Positions 22,894 to 32,821 of a stretch of DNA of 64,000 nucleotides are shown piece after piece (position 1 is the first letter of the stretch; the number at the start of each line of letters is the position of its first letter). The stretch is from contig CAIXZF010000039.1 in NCBI GenBank assembly GCA_903923925.1, forward strand, positions 62,001-126,000, written 5' to 3'. A model generated the notes under the pieces. The model saw only the letters and a list, made by a program, of their open reading frames with translations. It was not told the origin of the DNA and did not search any database. Source of the stretch: an uncultured Bacteroidales bacterium. Its GTDB lineage: Bacteria > Bacteroidota > Bacteroidia > Bacteroidales > CAIXZF01. Position numbers and translations under genes: made by a program.

Positions 22894-23201
22894 TGCCTGA
22901 TATAAGGAAACCCTTCGGACTCACATTTGCTCAAATTCTAAGCATTCTTGCACTTTGTGGTGGGCTTGTTTGGTCATATGCTGATAACCAGGCCAGCATT
23001 TCGGCTGTTAAAACCGAAATTGCTAATATAAAAGCAGACCTTAACACTCATAAAAGCGAAAACTCACTACAATTCCGGCAATACTTCACAGACACAAAAG
23101 AAGAGTTTACCAAAGTAAATACAAAGCTGGACAGATTGCTGGAGAACTATTATATGTTGCCCCAGGGTACCAGACAACGAACCCCAATAACAATAAGGTG
23201 A
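22893..23201 (+). CDS. Single-span coiled-coil protein, inner spanin/holin accessory candidate
   Basis: 102 residues: a membrane helix at residues 11-28 (ILSILALCGGLVWSYA) followed by a long coiled coil (ISAVKTEIANIKADLNTHKS...) and a basic tail. This is the layout of an inner-membrane spanin or of phage membrane proteins that sense lysis. The following lipoprotein gene overlaps it by 4 bp, as in Rz/Rz1-type pairs. Confidence 0.55.
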   Translation: MPDIRKPFGLTFAQILSILALCGGLVWSYADNQASISAVKTEIANIKADLNTHKSENSLQFRQYFTDTKEEFTKVNTKLDRLLENYYMLPQGTRQRTPITIR

Positions 23202-23704
23202 AAAATATTCTTACTATCCTGGTACTATGCTTTCTGTTTAACGCATGTAGTCCACAAAGGAGATTGCAACGACTTATCCTGAAGCATCCTGAATTAGCCT
23301 TTGTTGATACGATCAAAACAATAGATACGGCAATTACTCAAAGGCATGAGTTTAATTTTACAACTCAAATACCTATTCATGATTCCAGCAAACTAAAGCC
23401 GTTTTCCTTTGCCCGTGCGTATATTGATTCAAATAACAATCTTTTATCGCAACCTCAGACGATTTATGAAGATAGACACGTGAAAATAAGAGGGAGCTTT
23501 GTAAATACAATCCTGGGAAGATCATTAAAGATTGAAGGAAGCGTTAAACCCGATACAGTAATCATCGAAAACAAAACCCCGGTTCAAAAGATCATTATAC
23601 CAAAATTAAACAGCTGGGAAAGATTATCCTTTTTCCATAAGTGTGTGATTTTCCTTATTGTTATGGTAGTTTGTTATTTATTGGTTAGAGTAATTACAAA
23701 ATAA
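23198..23704 (+). CDS. Lipoprotein, outer spanin candidate
   Basis: 168 residues with a GTG start at 23198 overlapping the previous stop. A signal peptide with lipobox LFNAC (Cys at about residue 18) predicts lipid anchoring. A periplasmic domain follows, and residues 145-165 form a C-terminal membrane helix, so it could bridge both membranes like a unimolecular spanin. Position directly after the coiled-coil membrane protein supports a lysis role; the exact mechanism is inferred. Confidence 0.55.
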   Translation: MKNILTILVLCFLFNACSPQRRLQRLILKHPELAFVDTIKTIDTAITQRHEFNFTTQIPIHDSSKLKPFSFARAYIDSNNNLLSQPQTIYEDRHVKIRGSFVNTILGRSLKIEGSVKPDTVIIENKTPVQKIIIPKLNSWERLSFFHKCVIFLIVMVVCYLLVRVITK

Positions 23705-23706
23705 AA

Positions 23707-24148
23707 TTACTCACTCAAAACCTTATCCTTTCCAAGTTTATCTAAATCATTCTTTACCAGGTTCAGGCGGTATATTAGAGCCTGCAATACTTTTTTTTCG
23801 GTATAATTTCCTCTTTCTCCCTGTAAGTAGACCAGAAGATCAACAACCTTAAAAGGAAGCCTCAAAGGATTTGAATCCGTCTTTAATTTGTCGTTCATCG
23901 CTATAGCGACCATCGAGCGACAACCAGAGCCGCCGGGAGTGTGAAAAGACTTCAATATACAGTTCATTTAACACCAGGGCAATAAAATTAAGTTCTGTAT
24001 TTACATATGCAAGAAATGAGCTAGCGGCCTTAATACTTGAAAATATGAGACTTAAGTCGTTACCGAGCGATACAGTACTTTTTCTTCGACTTGTTAAAAA
24101 ACTGTTTTTATCTGGTAATGTGATATTTACAAGGTGTATTTTCTTCAT
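23707..24148 (-). pseudogene. Probable frameshifted small gene next to attR (two overlapping frames)
   Basis: Minus strand. One frame (24148-23849) encodes MKKIHLVNITLPDKNSFL... and is open for 99 residues. A second (best start ATG at 23898, open to 23707; also open from 23967) encodes MNDKLKTDSNPLRLPFKVVDLLVYLQGERG... with a regular helical pattern to its end. Removing one base between about 23850 and 23967 would join them into one protein of 146 residues. I cannot identify the product or exclude two separate short genes. It lies opposite to the late operon, so it may be lysogeny-expressed. Confidence 0.4.
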
Positions 24149-24226
24149 TTTATTATTAAATTCTGTAAGCCTTACCGGGTGGCTTGCTAGTTAATTTGTA
24201 AGTGCTTGATTCTCTGTTTATATTCT

Positions 24227-24262
24227 TTTATTATTTGTCCGATAATTAATATTATGTTAAGT
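24227..24262 (+). other. attR: intact dif-like XerCD site
   Basis: XerC arm TTGTCCGATAA (24235-24245), central TTAATA (24246-24251), XerD arm TTATGTTAAGT (24252-24262). The XerD arm differs from the E. coli arm TTATGTTAAAT at one base and the ATAA end of the XerC arm is conserved. Bases 24227-24251 repeat attL exactly. After integration the chromosome would therefore keep a working dif here for dimer resolution. Confidence 0.8.
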
Positions 24263-24328
24263 AATAATTTGCTAAGAAAGAGGACTGTAGTCCCCTTTCA
24301 AGATTTAATCTGGTTTTAGTTTAACTAA

Positions 24329-25486
24329 CTATTTCTTCTGGCTGTCAAGTTTTTCGTTAATTGATTTCAATTTTTCAGGCATGTTCAAACGAGCATACAA
24401 TTGTTTGAGAGAAATCAAGGTATTAAAATCACTAGGCTGCAGTTCAAGTGCCCGCTCAAGGTTTGGTAAAGCTTTTTTCCATGCTCCGTCAAATTTTTCT
24501 TTCTCTACTGCATAAAGTTTTTCATCACTAATCTTGTCAGCTGCTTCAAAGATCTTTACGCCCAGATTGTAATATAATGCGCCAATATTATAAATCGGGT
24601 CAAAATAATCTGCTTTAAGTTCAATTGCTTTCTTATAATTCGTTTCAGCTTCGTCAATTCTACCCATTTGATCGTATGTGGTTCCTACTGCGAAATAAAT
24701 GGTGGGATTGTTCGGATCTTTATTAATTGCTTGCTGCAGGTTCTTCTGTGCATTTGCATTATCACCTCTCGAGAGATAAAAATTGGTCTCAGTAATTAAA
24801 AGATTGAAGTCATCAGGATAGCGTTTACGCCCTTCCTGAACGCATTGCATTGCTTTTAAAGTGTCTTTGTCAGCTTTGTAAATATTTGATAATGACGCAT
24901 AAATATAAGGTTGCTTATAGTCAATCTTTATAAGCTTCTCGTAATTAACCTTGGATTTGGCAAGGTCGCCGGCCAATTCTGATACAAAAGCAACATTATA
25001 AATTGCCAGTGTATCCACTTTGCCTATATTTTCATTAATCTTCACAGTATTTTCAAAATTAACAACTGCTTCAGCGTATGTTTTTGCTTTGTATTGCTCA
25101 ACAGCAAGATTGTAAAACTGTTCTCCAACAATACCCATTCTGTACTGAATGTCTTCTGCATATTCCTTACCAGTATCAAATTTAATAGCATTAAGATATG
25201 CTTCATACGCTACCTTTAATGGATTGGTATCCAATGCTTTATATTTGGCGTAGTTTTCGTCTTTAGGGTCAGTTAGCAGGATTGCAAGATAAATGTTGCC
25301 TTTGTAAAACCATGCGCGTGCATCATTTGCAGTTGCTTCATTGGTTACACAAGCATCAATCTCTTTTTTGGCTTTGTCGAGTTGCCCCTTGTTCAAATAA
25401 TTGAAGGCGCTGGTACGGGCAGTTTTCTGCGCAGATACGAGGCTGATGGCCATCACCAGGGCTAATAAAATTGCAATTTTTTTCAT
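24329..25486 (-). CDS. Secreted tetratricopeptide-repeat protein
   Basis: About 385 residues from the ATG at 25486, where a signal peptide (MKKIAILLALVMAISLVSAQ) begins; an upstream in-frame ATG at 25516 would extend it by ten unlikely residues. The mature part is a run of TPR units, clearest at PNNPTIYFAVGTTYDQMGRIDEAETNYKKAIEL and AYLNAIKFDTG. It is a periplasmic scaffold of the kind common in Bacteroidota; partner unknown. First host gene right of the provirus. Confidence 0.85.
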   Translation of the reverse strand: MKKIAILLALVMAISLVSAQKTARTSAFNYLNKGQLDKAKKEIDACVTNEATANDARAWFYKGNIYLAILLTDPKDENYAKYKALDTNPLKVAYEAYLNAIKFDTGKEYAEDIQYRMGIVGEQFYNLAVEQYKAKTYAEAVVNFENTVKINENIGKVDTLAIYNVAFVSELAGDLAKSKVNYEKLIKIDYKQPYIYASLSNIYKADKDTLKAMQCVQEGRKRYPDDFNLLITETNFYLSRGDNANAQKNLQQAINKDPNNPTIYFAVGTTYDQMGRIDEAETNYKKAIELKADYFDPIYNIGALYYNLGVKIFEAADKISDEKLYAVEKEKFDGAWKKALPNLERALELQPSDFNTLISLKQLYARLNMPEKLKSINEKLDSQKK

Positions 25487-25550
25487 TGTCATGTGATTTT
25501 TGTTTAGTTTCTTCAAAAACTGTGCAAAATTAATAAATCTATGAATTTAA

Positions 25551-28103
25551 TTATTGAATATCAGTATTGGTTTCAGGTGTGGAACCTGTTTCTTCTCCCT
25601 CTAATCCTTCTACACCTTCCACTCCTTCTATATTTTCGAGATTTTCATCAACAAGTTCTTCGTCGTCTACTTCTACTTTTGCAACGGCTGCGATCACATC
25701 ATTGCCTTTCATGTTAATGAGTTTCACGCCTTGAGTTGCTCTTCCGATTACTCTGATATCTGCAACGGGCATCCTGATGATTACCCCGGTTTTATTGATA
25801 ATCATCAGGTCGTCGTTATCAACTACGTTCTGTATTGAGATCAATTGTCCGGTTTTTGGTGTAACAGACATCGTTTTAACACCTTTGCCTCCTCTGTTGG
25901 TTACCCTGTAATCATCCAGATCTGAGCGCTTACCATAACCATTTTCGGAAACTACCAGAATGTTGTACTTCATGTCGTCAAGACAAATCATGCCTACAAC
26001 TTCATCATCAGCACCTGAAAGGGTAATTCCCCTTACTCCTGCTGCATTTCTTCCCATTGGTCTGACCTTGCTTTCATGGAATCTGATTGCACGACCAGAG
26101 CGTAAGGCCATAATCATTTCGCTGTTGCCATTTGTTAATCTGGCTTCCAGCAAGGTATCATTCTCGTTGATTTTGATAGCGTTAATACCATTTACCCTTG
26201 GTCTTGAATACGCTTCCAGCGATGTCTTTTTAATGGTTCCTTTCTTTGTACAAAGGATAATATAGTTATTTTCCAGATATTCTTTATCCGTAAGATCCTT
26301 TACATTAATATAAGCTCTCACTTTGTCTCCGGGTTCAATACTCATCATATTCTGTATTGCCCGACCTTTGGAGGCTTTTGAACCTTCAGGAATCTCAAAT
26401 ACTCTCATCCATAAACATTTCCCTTTTTCAGTGAAAAAAAGCATGTAGTTATGCATGGTTGCTACAAAGAGATGCTCAAGGAAATCTTCATCCCTTACAT
26501 CACTTCCCCTCGCTCCTCGCCCACCACGACCTTGTCTGCGGTACTCGCGCAATGGCGTCCGTTTGATATAGCCCATGTGAGAAATTGTAATTACAACTTC
26601 TTCGTCAGCAATTGTATCTTCAATCCTGAAATCCTGAGCAGTATATTCAATCTGGGTTTTAGGTTCATCACCATATTTATCCTTGATCTCAGTGATTTCA
26701 TCTTTAATAATCTGCATACGCATGCCTTCATCTGAAAGTATAAGCTTATAATGCTCAATTTGCTTCATCAAGGCTTCATATTCATCTTTAATTTTATCTC
26801 TTTCTAAGCCTGTAAGTCTTTGCAAACGCATATCAAGAATAGCACGTGCCTGGATTTCAGAAAGCGCAAATTTTTCCATTAAACCTGATCTTGCTTCTTC
26901 AGGTGTTAACGAAGCACGGATAAGAGCAATAACTTCATCGATGTGATCGAGTGCAATCAGCAGGCCTTCAAGGATATGAGCACGTTTTTCAGCCTCTCGT
27001 AGTTCATATTGAGTCCTTCTGATAACAACCTCATGCCTGTGTTCTACAAAATGGTGAATCAGGTCTTTGAGGTTAAGCATCATTGGACGGCCTTTAACCA
27101 ATGCAATATTATTTACATTGAAGGCAGATTGTAAGGCTGTATGCTGATATAGCTTGTTAAGAACTACATTGGTCATAGCATCCTTACGTATTTCAAACAC
27201 GATGCGCATTCCATTACGGTCAGACTCATCACGAATATCCGAAATACCTTCAATTTTTTTATCATTGATCAGGTCGGCAATTTTCTTAATCATCTCAGCC
27301 TTGTTGATCTGGTATGGAATAGAATTGAAAATGATCAACTCTTTGCCATTATCTTCGATCTCAAGTTTTGATTCTCCTCTGACTACAATTCGGCCACGTC
27401 CTGTTTCAAAAGCTTCACGAACTCCATCATACCCGTAAATAATTCCTCCAGTAGGAAAATCAGGACCTTTTATGAATTTCATTAACTCAGCAATCGTGAT
27501 ATCCCTGTTTTCGATATAAGCAATTACTCCTTCACAAACTTCTTTCAGGTTATGGGGAGCCATATTTGTAGCCATACCAACAGCAATACCACTTGCACCA
27601 TTTATAAGTAAGTTTGGAATCTTTGCCGGCAAAACGGTTGGTTCAGACAATGTATCATCAAAATTTAATTTGAAATCAACTGTGTCTTTATCAATATCTG
27701 ACAATAATTCTTCAGCAATTTTCCGTAAACGCGCTTCAGTATAACGCATAGCTGCCGGGCTATCACCATCTATCGAACCAAAGTTTCCCTGTCCGTCAAC
27801 CAATGGATATCGCAATGACCAATCCTGGGCCATCCTGACCATGGCATCATAAACAGAAGTGTCTCCATGTGGATGGTACTTACCAAGTACTTCTCCAACA
27901 ATTCTGGCAGATTTTTTATATGCCTTATTTGAATAAACGCCCAGATCAAGCATTCCGAAGAGCACCCTGCGGTGAACCGGCTTCAAACCGTCCCTGACAT
28001 CAGGCAACGCACGTGACACAATGACCGACATCGAATAATCGATGTAGGCAGCTTTCATCTGGTTCTCAATATTTACTTTAACAATCTTTTCTCCTTCAGC
28101 CAT
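25551..28103 (-). CDS. gyrA: DNA gyrase subunit A
   Basis: 850 residues, full length. Catalytic Tyr121 lies in the [10 protein letters not shown] motif. The quinolone-determining region [10 protein letters not shown] has Thr82 and Asp86 at the places of E. coli Ser83 and Asp87. The GyrA box is represented by [14 protein letters not shown] near residue 525, followed by six beta-pinwheel repeats and an acidic C-terminal tail. With GyrB it introduces negative supercoils. Transcribed towards the dif site; an independent promoter in the 283-bp gap to clpC is likely. Confidence 0.97.
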   Translation of the reverse strand: MAEGEKIVKVNIENQMKAAYIDYSMSVIVSRALPDVRDGLKPVHRRVLFGMLDLGVYSNKAYKKSARIVGEVLGKYHPHGDTSVYDAMVRMAQDWSLRYPLVDGQGNFGSIDGDSPAAMRYTEARLRKIAEELLSDIDKDTVDFKLNFDDTLSEPTVLPAKIPNLLINGASGIAVGMATNMAPHNLKEVCEGVIAYIENRDITIAELMKFIKGPDFPTGGIIYGYDGVREAFETGRGRIVVRGESKLEIEDNGKELIIFNSIPYQINKAEMIKKIADLINDKKIEGISDIRDESDRNGMRIVFEIRKDAMTNVVLNKLYQHTALQSAFNVNNIALVKGRPMMLNLKDLIHHFVEHRHEVVIRRTQYELREAEKRAHILEGLLIALDHIDEVIALIRASLTPEEARSGLMEKFALSEIQARAILDMRLQRLTGLERDKIKDEYEALMKQIEHYKLILSDEGMRMQIIKDEITEIKDKYGDEPKTQIEYTAQDFRIEDTIADEEVVITISHMGYIKRTPLREYRRQGRGGRGARGSDVRDEDFLEHLFVATMHNYMLFFTEKGKCLWMRVFEIPEGSKASKGRAIQNMMSIEPGDKVRAYINVKDLTDKEYLENNYIILCTKKGTIKKTSLEAYSRPRVNGINAIKINENDTLLEARLTNGNSEMIMALRSGRAIRFHESKVRPMGRNAAGVRGITLSGADDEVVGMICLDDMKYNILVVSENGYGKRSDLDDYRVTNRGGKGVKTMSVTPKTGQLISIQNVVDNDDLMIINKTGVIIRMPVADIRVIGRATQGVKLINMKGNDVIAAVAKVEVDDEELVDENLENIEGVEGVEGLEGEETGSTPETNTDIQ

Positions 28104-28386
28104 CTTTTTTCAATAAAACTCTCTAAATTAGGAAGTTAGATAAATAATGTATTGTTTGCGAAGATACAACATTTTCCCTTATTAATTGCCCATTTGTAGT
28201 GCATATTATTATGAACATGAAGTTGTTCAAAATTATCAGACGCTTTTAATAATACATCTTATCCACTGCTTATTTTTGATTCCTTAACCATGTCTTGGTC
28301 TGATTTTTGAAACCTGAACCAAAACAATGGTAAATTGTTTATTTTACAAGACATATTCGCTAAACAAAACGTTAGAGAAAAAAATA

Positions 28387-30918
28387 ATGGAAGCAAAATT
28401 TTCAAAAAGGGTCAAAGATGTGCTTACTTTCAGCCGTGAAGAAGCTTTACGGTTAGGAAATGACTACATCGGCGTGGAGCACCTTGCTCTGGGAATACTC
28501 AGAGAAGGTGAAGGAATGGCCATACATATAATAGTTTCATTTGGTCTCGATCTCTCTGAATTTAAAAGAATTATAGAATTATCTATTGTTAGAAACAGCA
28601 CACCACCCCGTTCTTTCGAGAATATTCCTCTCGTAAAACAGGCTGAACGTGCGTTGAAGCTTACCTATCTTGAAGCTAAACTTTTTAATAGTGAAATGAT
28701 TGGTACTGAGCATCTTCTGCTTGCTATTCTGAAAGATGAAGATAATATTGTAACTAAAACTTTATCAAAGAATGGAATTGATTATGATGCAGTGAAAGAT
28801 GAACTTCGTTCTATCCTTAGCATGGGAGAGCCTCAGGAGAAAAATGATCCGCGTGATGAATTACCGGGAAGTACCGGAGAAGATGAGCCAGAAGAAGGCG
28901 AAAGAAGTTTTACCAGTGGAATGCGTAAACCAGCAGATTCCAAATCTAAAACTCCTGTGCTCGATAATTTTGGCAGAGACCTGACACGCCTTGCAGAAGA
29001 GAAACGCCTGGACCCGATAGTTGGCAGAGAAAAGGAACTCGAAAGAATTGCCCAGATACTAAGTCGCAGGAAAAAGAATAATCCCGTTTTAATTGGCGAG
29101 CCAGGTGTTGGTAAATCAGCAATTGTGGAAGGACTAGCCCTAAAAATTATGGAACGTAAAGTTTCAAGGGCATTGTTTAATAAAAGGGTCTATACTCTGG
29201 ATCTTGCTTCTTTGGTTGCAGGTACTAAATATCGCGGACAGTTTGAAGAACGTATGAAAGCTGTTTTAAACGAACTGGAAAAGAACCCTGATATCATCCT
29301 TTTTATCGATGAGATTCATACCATTGTTGGTGCAGGGAATGCCTCCGGGTCTCTGGATGCTTCAAATATGTTCAAACCAGCACTGGCAAGAGGTGAAATT
29401 CAATGTATCGGTGCTACTACACTTGACGAATACAGGCAATACATAGAAAAAGATGGAGCCCTTGAAAGAAGGTTTCAGAAAGTACTTGTTGAACCAACTT
29501 CGGCTGATGAAACAATTACAATTCTCCATAATATTAAAGAAAAATATGAGGATCATCACCTTGTTCATTATACAGATGATGCGATAAAATCATGTGTACA
29601 ACTTACCAACAGGTATATCACCGATCGTTATTTGCCCGATAAAGCAATTGATGCATTGGATGAGGCAGGTGCTAGAGTGCACATAACTCATATGAAAGTT
29701 CCTGAGGATGTAATTGAAATTGAAGGTCAGATCGAGAGTTCCCGACAGGAGAAAACCAGGGCCATCAACAGTCAGAAATTTGAAGAAGCTGCCAAATTCA
29801 GGGATATTGAGCGTAAACTTCAGCTGGAACTTGAAAAAGTAAAGAAAAAATGGGATGAAGATTCTAAAGAAAACCGTGAAGTAGTATCCGAAGATGATGT
29901 TGCTGAGGTTGTTTCTATGATGACTGGAATCCCTATTCAACGCGTTGCACAGAATGAAGGCGCCCGACTGGTAAATATGGAAATAGAACTTGAAGGTTCT
30001 GTAATCGGGCAGAATGAAGCTATTAAAAAAGTAGTTAAAGCGATCCGCCGTAATCGGGCAGGTTTGAAAGATCCGAATAAACCAATCGGGACATTTATTT
30101 TTCTTGGCCCTACGGGTGTTGGGAAAACTCATCTTGCAAAAGTTCTTGCCAAATATTTATTCGACAGCGAAGATTCATTGATTCGTATTGATATGAGCGA
30201 ATTTATGGAAAAATTTGCTGTATCACGCCTGGTTGGAGCGCCTCCGGGTTATGTTGGTTATGAAGAAGGCGGACAATTAACCGAAAAAGTCAGAAGAAAA
30301 CCCTACTCTATTGTTCTGCTTGATGAAATCGAAAAAGCTCATCCTGATGTTTTTCACCTGATGCTGCAGGTTCTTGATGATGGAATGTTAACAGACAGTT
30401 ATGGCCGTCGTGTTGATTTTAAGAATACAATTGTAATCATGACATCTAACATTGGGTCACGCCAACTCAAGGATTTTGGTGAAGGAGTTGGTTTTGCTAC
30501 TTCAGCAAAAAAGAACCAATCCTCTGATTATGCCCGTTCGGTTATTGAAAATGCACTAAAGAAAACCTTTGCCCCAGAATTTTTGAACCGTATTGATGAT
30601 GTTATTATTTTCGATTCTTTAGAGCGAGAGGATATTCACAAGATTATTGATATTGAACTGAAGAGTGTTTTCAGCCGCATCAGTGCACTTGGCTATAAAC
30701 TGGAATTAACGGAAGCAGCTAAGGATTACATTGTTGAAAAAGGTTGGGATTCGCAATTTGGTGCCCGTCCGCTCAAAAGAGCAATTCAAAAATATGTTGA
30801 AGATGTTCTTGCCGAAGAAATCATCCGAATGAAACCCTCAGGAAAAGAGGTTTTCAATATTGATTTTGATGCTGAGAAAGATGAGATTACAGTAAAAGTT
30901 TCTGAGAATCAGGAATAA
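28387..30918 (+). CDS. clpC: ATP-dependent Clp protease ATPase subunit ClpC
   Basis: 843 residues from the ATG at 28387 (MEAKFSKRVKDVL), which matches the family start; an earlier in-frame ATG at 28327 adds 20 non-conserved residues. Order: double Clp N repeat (1-150), acidic linker, NBD1 with Walker A GEPGVGKS, UVR/middle region (QKFEEAAKFRDIERKL), NBD2 with GPTGVGKT and DMSEFMEK, and the C-terminal D2-small domain. ClpC unfolds substrates for ClpP. Divergent from gyrA and closed by a strong terminator. Confidence 0.95.
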   Translation: MEAKFSKRVKDVLTFSREEALRLGNDYIGVEHLALGILREGEGMAIHIIVSFGLDLSEFKRIIELSIVRNSTPPRSFENIPLVKQAERALKLTYLEAKLFNSEMIGTEHLLLAILKDEDNIVTKTLSKNGIDYDAVKDELRSILSMGEPQEKNDPRDELPGSTGEDEPEEGERSFTSGMRKPADSKSKTPVLDNFGRDLTRLAEEKRLDPIVGREKELERIAQILSRRKKNNPVLIGEPGVGKSAIVEGLALKIMERKVSRALFNKRVYTLDLASLVAGTKYRGQFEERMKAVLNELEKNPDIILFIDEIHTIVGAGNASGSLDASNMFKPALARGEIQCIGATTLDEYRQYIEKDGALERRFQKVLVEPTSADETITILHNIKEKYEDHHLVHYTDDAIKSCVQLTNRYITDRYLPDKAIDALDEAGARVHITHMKVPEDVIEIEGQIESSRQEKTRAINSQKFEEAAKFRDIERKLQLELEKVKKKWDEDSKENREVVSEDDVAEVVSMMTGIPIQRVAQNEGARLVNMEIELEGSVIGQNEAIKKVVKAIRRNRAGLKDPNKPIGTFIFLGPTGVGKTHLAKVLAKYLFDSEDSLIRIDMSEFMEKFAVSRLVGAPPGYVGYEEGGQLTEKVRRKPYSIVLLDEIEKAHPDVFHLMLQVLDDGMLTDSYGRRVDFKNTIVIMTSNIGSRQLKDFGEGVGFATSAKKNQSSDYARSVIENALKKTFAPEFLNRIDDVIIFDSLEREDIHKIIDIELKSVFSRISALGYKLELTEAAKDYIVEKGWDSQFGARPLKRAIQKYVEDVLAEEIIRMKPSGKEVFNIDFDAEKDEITVKVSENQE

Positions 30919-30932
30919 CAACTAAAAAAATT

Positions 30933-30979
30933 AAGGGCACTAAGAAATTAAAAAATTCTTAGTGCCCTTGTTCTTTTAT
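30933..30979. terminator. Bidirectional terminator between clpC and the acyl-CoA dehydrogenase
   Basis: A perfect 14-bp stem (30933-30946 with 30956-30969, AAGGGCACTAAGAA and its complement) with a 9-base A-rich loop and T-rich flank on the plus side and A-rich flank on the other. It serves the two convergent genes. Confidence 0.9.
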
Positions 30980-30997
30980 TGAATGTCAACCTTATCG

Positions 30998-32788
30998 TTA
31001 AAACTTATAGCAGTTATCTTCGATAAGTTTATTTGCAATTCTCCTTCTGGCATCCTTTGAATTTACACCTTTAATGCAAGTTAACGTTTCAATTGCTTCG
31101 GTGAGTTTTACAACATCTTCAGCATTCGAGGAAAAAGCGTTTACAGCATCAACTCCTGCCTTACGGATTAATGAAGCTGCATCGTAGATGTTAACATCAA
31201 GTATGTCCTTGTAGAGTGGCATATAAGCAGCTCCTTTCAGGCTTTCCATTTTTTCGGTCCTTAATGCAAGTGATTCAGAAACATAAACTTCCATAATTAT
31301 GTCAGTTATATTGTTCATTACTTCCTGCTCCTGGATAAATTGTTTTCCATAGGTAGTATTTGCACAATGCAGTGCAAGTAACGCAGCTTTCTTGAAATTT
31401 TTCAGGTAGCGGTATTTCTCCTGGTAATAGTCTTCTCCATCAACATGGTCGCAGCAGAAGCTGTCAATGCTTTCATAAACTCTTGAAGCTTCACCAAACA
31501 GGTCGTATTCACCTTTCATGGCTTTTTTCATAGCAGTATCAACTACAAGCAAACGGTTGATTTCATTCGTACCTTCGAAGATCCTGTTGATTCTGGAATC
31601 ACGGTATCCTCTTTCAATGGCCATTTCAGCGGAATAGCCCATGCCACCATGGATTTGAACTCCTTCATCAACCACATAATCAAGTACTTCAGAGCCAATA
31701 ACCTTTAGTATGGCGGCTTCTACTGCATAGCTACTGATTCCTTCAACTGTAGCTCTTCCAAAATCACCTCCTTTTGCCTTATTCAACTCAATCTGCCTGT
31801 CAATATCATAACTTACACGGTAAATTGCGGATTCTATTGCAAAAGTTTTAATAACCATTTCGGCCAGTTTGTGCTTTATTGCGCCGAAATTAGCAATAGC
31901 TGTATTGAACTGTTTACGTTCATTTGCGTATTGTACAGAATCATTTATTGCCTTTTTCGTGGCACCAAGTGCATTTGCACCAAGTTTAATACGTCCCATG
32001 TGAAGAATGGTAAGTGCAACGCGGAAACCTTCTCCTCTGGCACCAATAAGATTTTCAACAGGAACTTTTACATCATTATAGAATATCTGGGCAGTAGATG
32101 AACCTTTAATGCCCATTTTTTTCTCATCAGGATTAACGACAACTCCCGGATAATTTCTTTCAACAATAAAAGCACTTAAAACCCTGTCATTGTCAATTTT
32201 TGCGAAGACAGTCTGAATATCTGCAAAATTGGCATTCGTGATCCACATTTTCGATCCATTGAGAATGTAATGTTTTCCATCTTCCGAGAGTTTTGCATTC
32301 GTTTTTCCAGCATTGGCATCACTGCCCGCTCCTGGCTCAGTGAGGCAATATGCACCAATAAATTCACCGGTTGCTAATTTCGAAACATAATTCTGCCTTT
32401 GAAATTCATTGCCATAATATGCAATAGGCAAAGTACCAATACCACAATGTGCCATGAAGGCTACTGAAAATGAATAACCTGCACCAACTTTTTCAGCTGC
32501 AAGCATCTGGGTAACAAAATCCACACCAAAACCATTGTAAGCCTCAGGAAGTGCAATACCCATCAACCCTAGTTCTCCTGATTTTTTCATGGTCTCACGC
32601 ATGAGATCAATATTCGGGTAATCAATTTTATCCACATTCGGGTAAACTTCTGTATCTAGGAAATCCTGAACAGTTTGAGCAATCATCAGCTGTTCTTCAT
32701 TGAACTGCTCAGGAATAAAAACATCGTTTATACCAACTTCCTCAACGAGAAACTCGCCACTCTTTAAAACTTTTGTGTTGTCCATCAT
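30998..32788 (-). CDS. Acyl-CoA dehydrogenase
   Basis: 596 residues, longer than the 380 of short/medium-chain enzymes because of a C-terminal extension, like the VLCAD/ACAD9-type group. Motifs: AYCLTEPGAGSDA (FAD/substrate), WITNANFAD, and FEGTNEINRLLV near the C-terminal end of the core with the usual Glu region. It oxidises acyl-CoA to enoyl-CoA and gives electrons to ETF. Last gene of a five-gene minus-strand operon with etfB, etfA and two Fe-S proteins, gap 33 bp, which defines its electron acceptor. Confidence 0.92.
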   Translation of the reverse strand: MMDNTKVLKSGEFLVEEVGINDVFIPEQFNEEQLMIAQTVQDFLDTEVYPNVDKIDYPNIDLMRETMKKSGELGLMGIALPEAYNGFGVDFVTQMLAAEKVGAGYSFSVAFMAHCGIGTLPIAYYGNEFQRQNYVSKLATGEFIGAYCLTEPGAGSDANAGKTNAKLSEDGKHYILNGSKMWITNANFADIQTVFAKIDNDRVLSAFIVERNYPGVVVNPDEKKMGIKGSSTAQIFYNDVKVPVENLIGARGEGFRVALTILHMGRIKLGANALGATKKAINDSVQYANERKQFNTAIANFGAIKHKLAEMVIKTFAIESAIYRVSYDIDRQIELNKAKGGDFGRATVEGISSYAVEAAILKVIGSEVLDYVVDEGVQIHGGMGYSAEMAIERGYRDSRINRIFEGTNEINRLLVVDTAMKKAMKGEYDLFGEASRVYESIDSFCCDHVDGEDYYQEKYRYLKNFKKAALLALHCANTTYGKQFIQEQEVMNNITDIIMEVYVSESLALRTEKMESLKGAAYMPLYKDILDVNIYDAASLIRKAGVDAVNAFSSNAEDVVKLTEAIETLTCIKGVNSKDARRRIANKLIEDNCYKF

Positions 32789-32821
32789 TACTTTATTAAT
32801 TTTTCTTTTTGATTTTTCAGA

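Larger units (their letters stand above)
3032..24251. mobile_element. Tailless-virus-like provirus integrated at the chromosomal dif site
   Basis: The element is bounded by an exact 25-bp direct repeat (3032-3056 and 24227-24251; offset 21,195 bp, the predicted size of the circular form). Inside lie a toxin-antitoxin pair, a repressor switch, an SF3 helicase, a packaging ATPase, a capsid candidate, many small membrane proteins, an endolysin, a long spike protein and lysis genes. Host genes flank it on both sides. No tyrosine or serine recombinase or DDE transposase is visible, and the right junction is a dif-like site, so XerCD-mediated integration is inferred. Absence of terminase, portal and tail genes argues against a tailed phage. 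Capsid and packaging functions suggest a PRD1/PM2/FLiP-type membrane-containing icosahedral virus. Confidence 0.85.

Noticed and set aside
3032..24251. Ordinary tailed prophage or integrative conjugative element
   Set aside because: No large terminase, portal, tape measure, sheath, relaxase or conjugation genes were found; ATPase and membrane proteins point elsewhere.
3032..24251. Filamentous (inovirus) prophage, because these often use dif
   Set aside because: No small coat proteins with a pIII/pVI-like order or Rep of HUH type; an endolysin, holin-like and capsid-like genes are present and the size is too large.
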